Shown: positions 13,196 to 13,294 of the stretch, one piece after another
Layout: each line of letters starts with the position of its first letter
Numbering within the stretch: position 1 is the first letter of the stretch
Assembly: GCA_937921525.1 (NCBI GenBank)
Contig: CAKZUM010000388.1
Location: 1-13,294, forward strand
Source: an uncultured Saprospiraceae bacterium
GTDB lineage: Bacteria > Bacteroidota > Bacteroidia > Chitinophagales > Saprospiraceae
Length of the DNA stretch: 13,294 bases
Direction of reading: 5' to 3'
Program-made: the position numbers and the translations under genes
Notes under the pieces: generated by a model
The model's input: only the letters and a program-made list of their open reading frames with translations
The model's database searches: none
Told to the model about the DNA's origin: nothing

Positions 13196-13260
13196 AGACA
13201 CTTAGAAAGTGGCTGATACTTGGGATCTACGAAAAGGTGTCAGCCATTTTTAAAATGTCT
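13196..13260 (+). terminator. Hairpin with T-run downstream of tilS
   Basis: TGGCTGATAC (13210-13219) pairs with GTGTCAGCCA (13237-13246), with one wobble, around a 17-nt loop, and is followed by TTTTT (13247-13251). Imperfect pairing continues outwards from AGACA (13196-13200) to TGTCT (13256-13260), so the whole may be a palindromic repeat rather than a dedicated terminator. A smaller hairpin, CTAAGAG/CTCTTAG (13173-13191), lies just before it. Nothing else is evident up to the window end. Confidence 0.5.
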
Positions 13261-13294
13261 GTCACCAAGAATTCGTCGTTAATGACCTGATTGT

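Noticed and set aside
13227..13292. Short minus-strand open stretch at the right edge (ending MADTFS)
   Set aside because: Only about 21 codons are visible, it ends inside the loop of the hairpin after tilS, and no family is recognisable.
1..13294. Search for a defence system, toxin-antitoxin pair, integrase, tRNA attachment site or biosynthetic cluster
   Set aside because: All confident genes are housekeeping or surface-protein genes; no tRNA, integrase, nuclease-helicase pair or clustered enzymes are present. The only mobile signals are small non-coding repeats.

Overview
The window looks like an ordinary chromosomal stretch of a Bacteroidota bacterium, plausibly of the Saprospiria/Chitinophagia type. 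Three things point there. A very large secreted protein ends in a type IX secretion (T9SS) type B sorting domain (CHU_C). Exact copies of the Bacteroidota -7 promoter element TAnnTTTG lie upstream of several genes. Recognisable Shine-Dalgarno sequences are absent. The family-level guess is inference only.

Layout, left to right: possible 3' end of an unidentified gene (3-56, +); a long hairpin repeat; mscS-type mechanosensitive channel (185-1018, -); a 650-bp intergenic region packed with repeats, including a 166-bp MITE-like element with terminal inverted repeats and an 8-bp target duplication; RNase R (1713-3917, +) with a strong terminator; a 1572-residue T9SS cargo protein (4084-8802, -) made of a signal peptide, three SprB-like repeats, nine four-cysteine repeats, three six-cysteine repeats, an Ig/cadherin-like domain and CHU_C; an AT-rich 530-bp gap; a single-domain rhodanese (9361-9732, +); a MmcQ/YjbR-family protein (9760-10119, -); tyrosyl-tRNA synthetase (10291-11565, -); and TilS tRNA(Ile)-lysidine synthase (11785-13122, +). 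A short tail carries a 7-bp tandem repeat and a hairpin.

Most genes are housekeeping and appear to be separately transcribed. RNase R, TyrRS and TilS all serve RNA turnover or translation but are not arranged as an operon. TyrRS and TilS are divergent. The YjbR-like gene lies downstream of tyrS on the same strand and may be reached by read-through. No defence system, CRISPR array, integrase, tRNA or rRNA was found.

The two most interesting signals are the cysteine-patterned repeat architecture of the giant secreted protein, whose nine-fold four-cysteine unit I do not recognise as a named domain, and the unusual load of different palindromic elements, present in most of the longer intergenic gaps.
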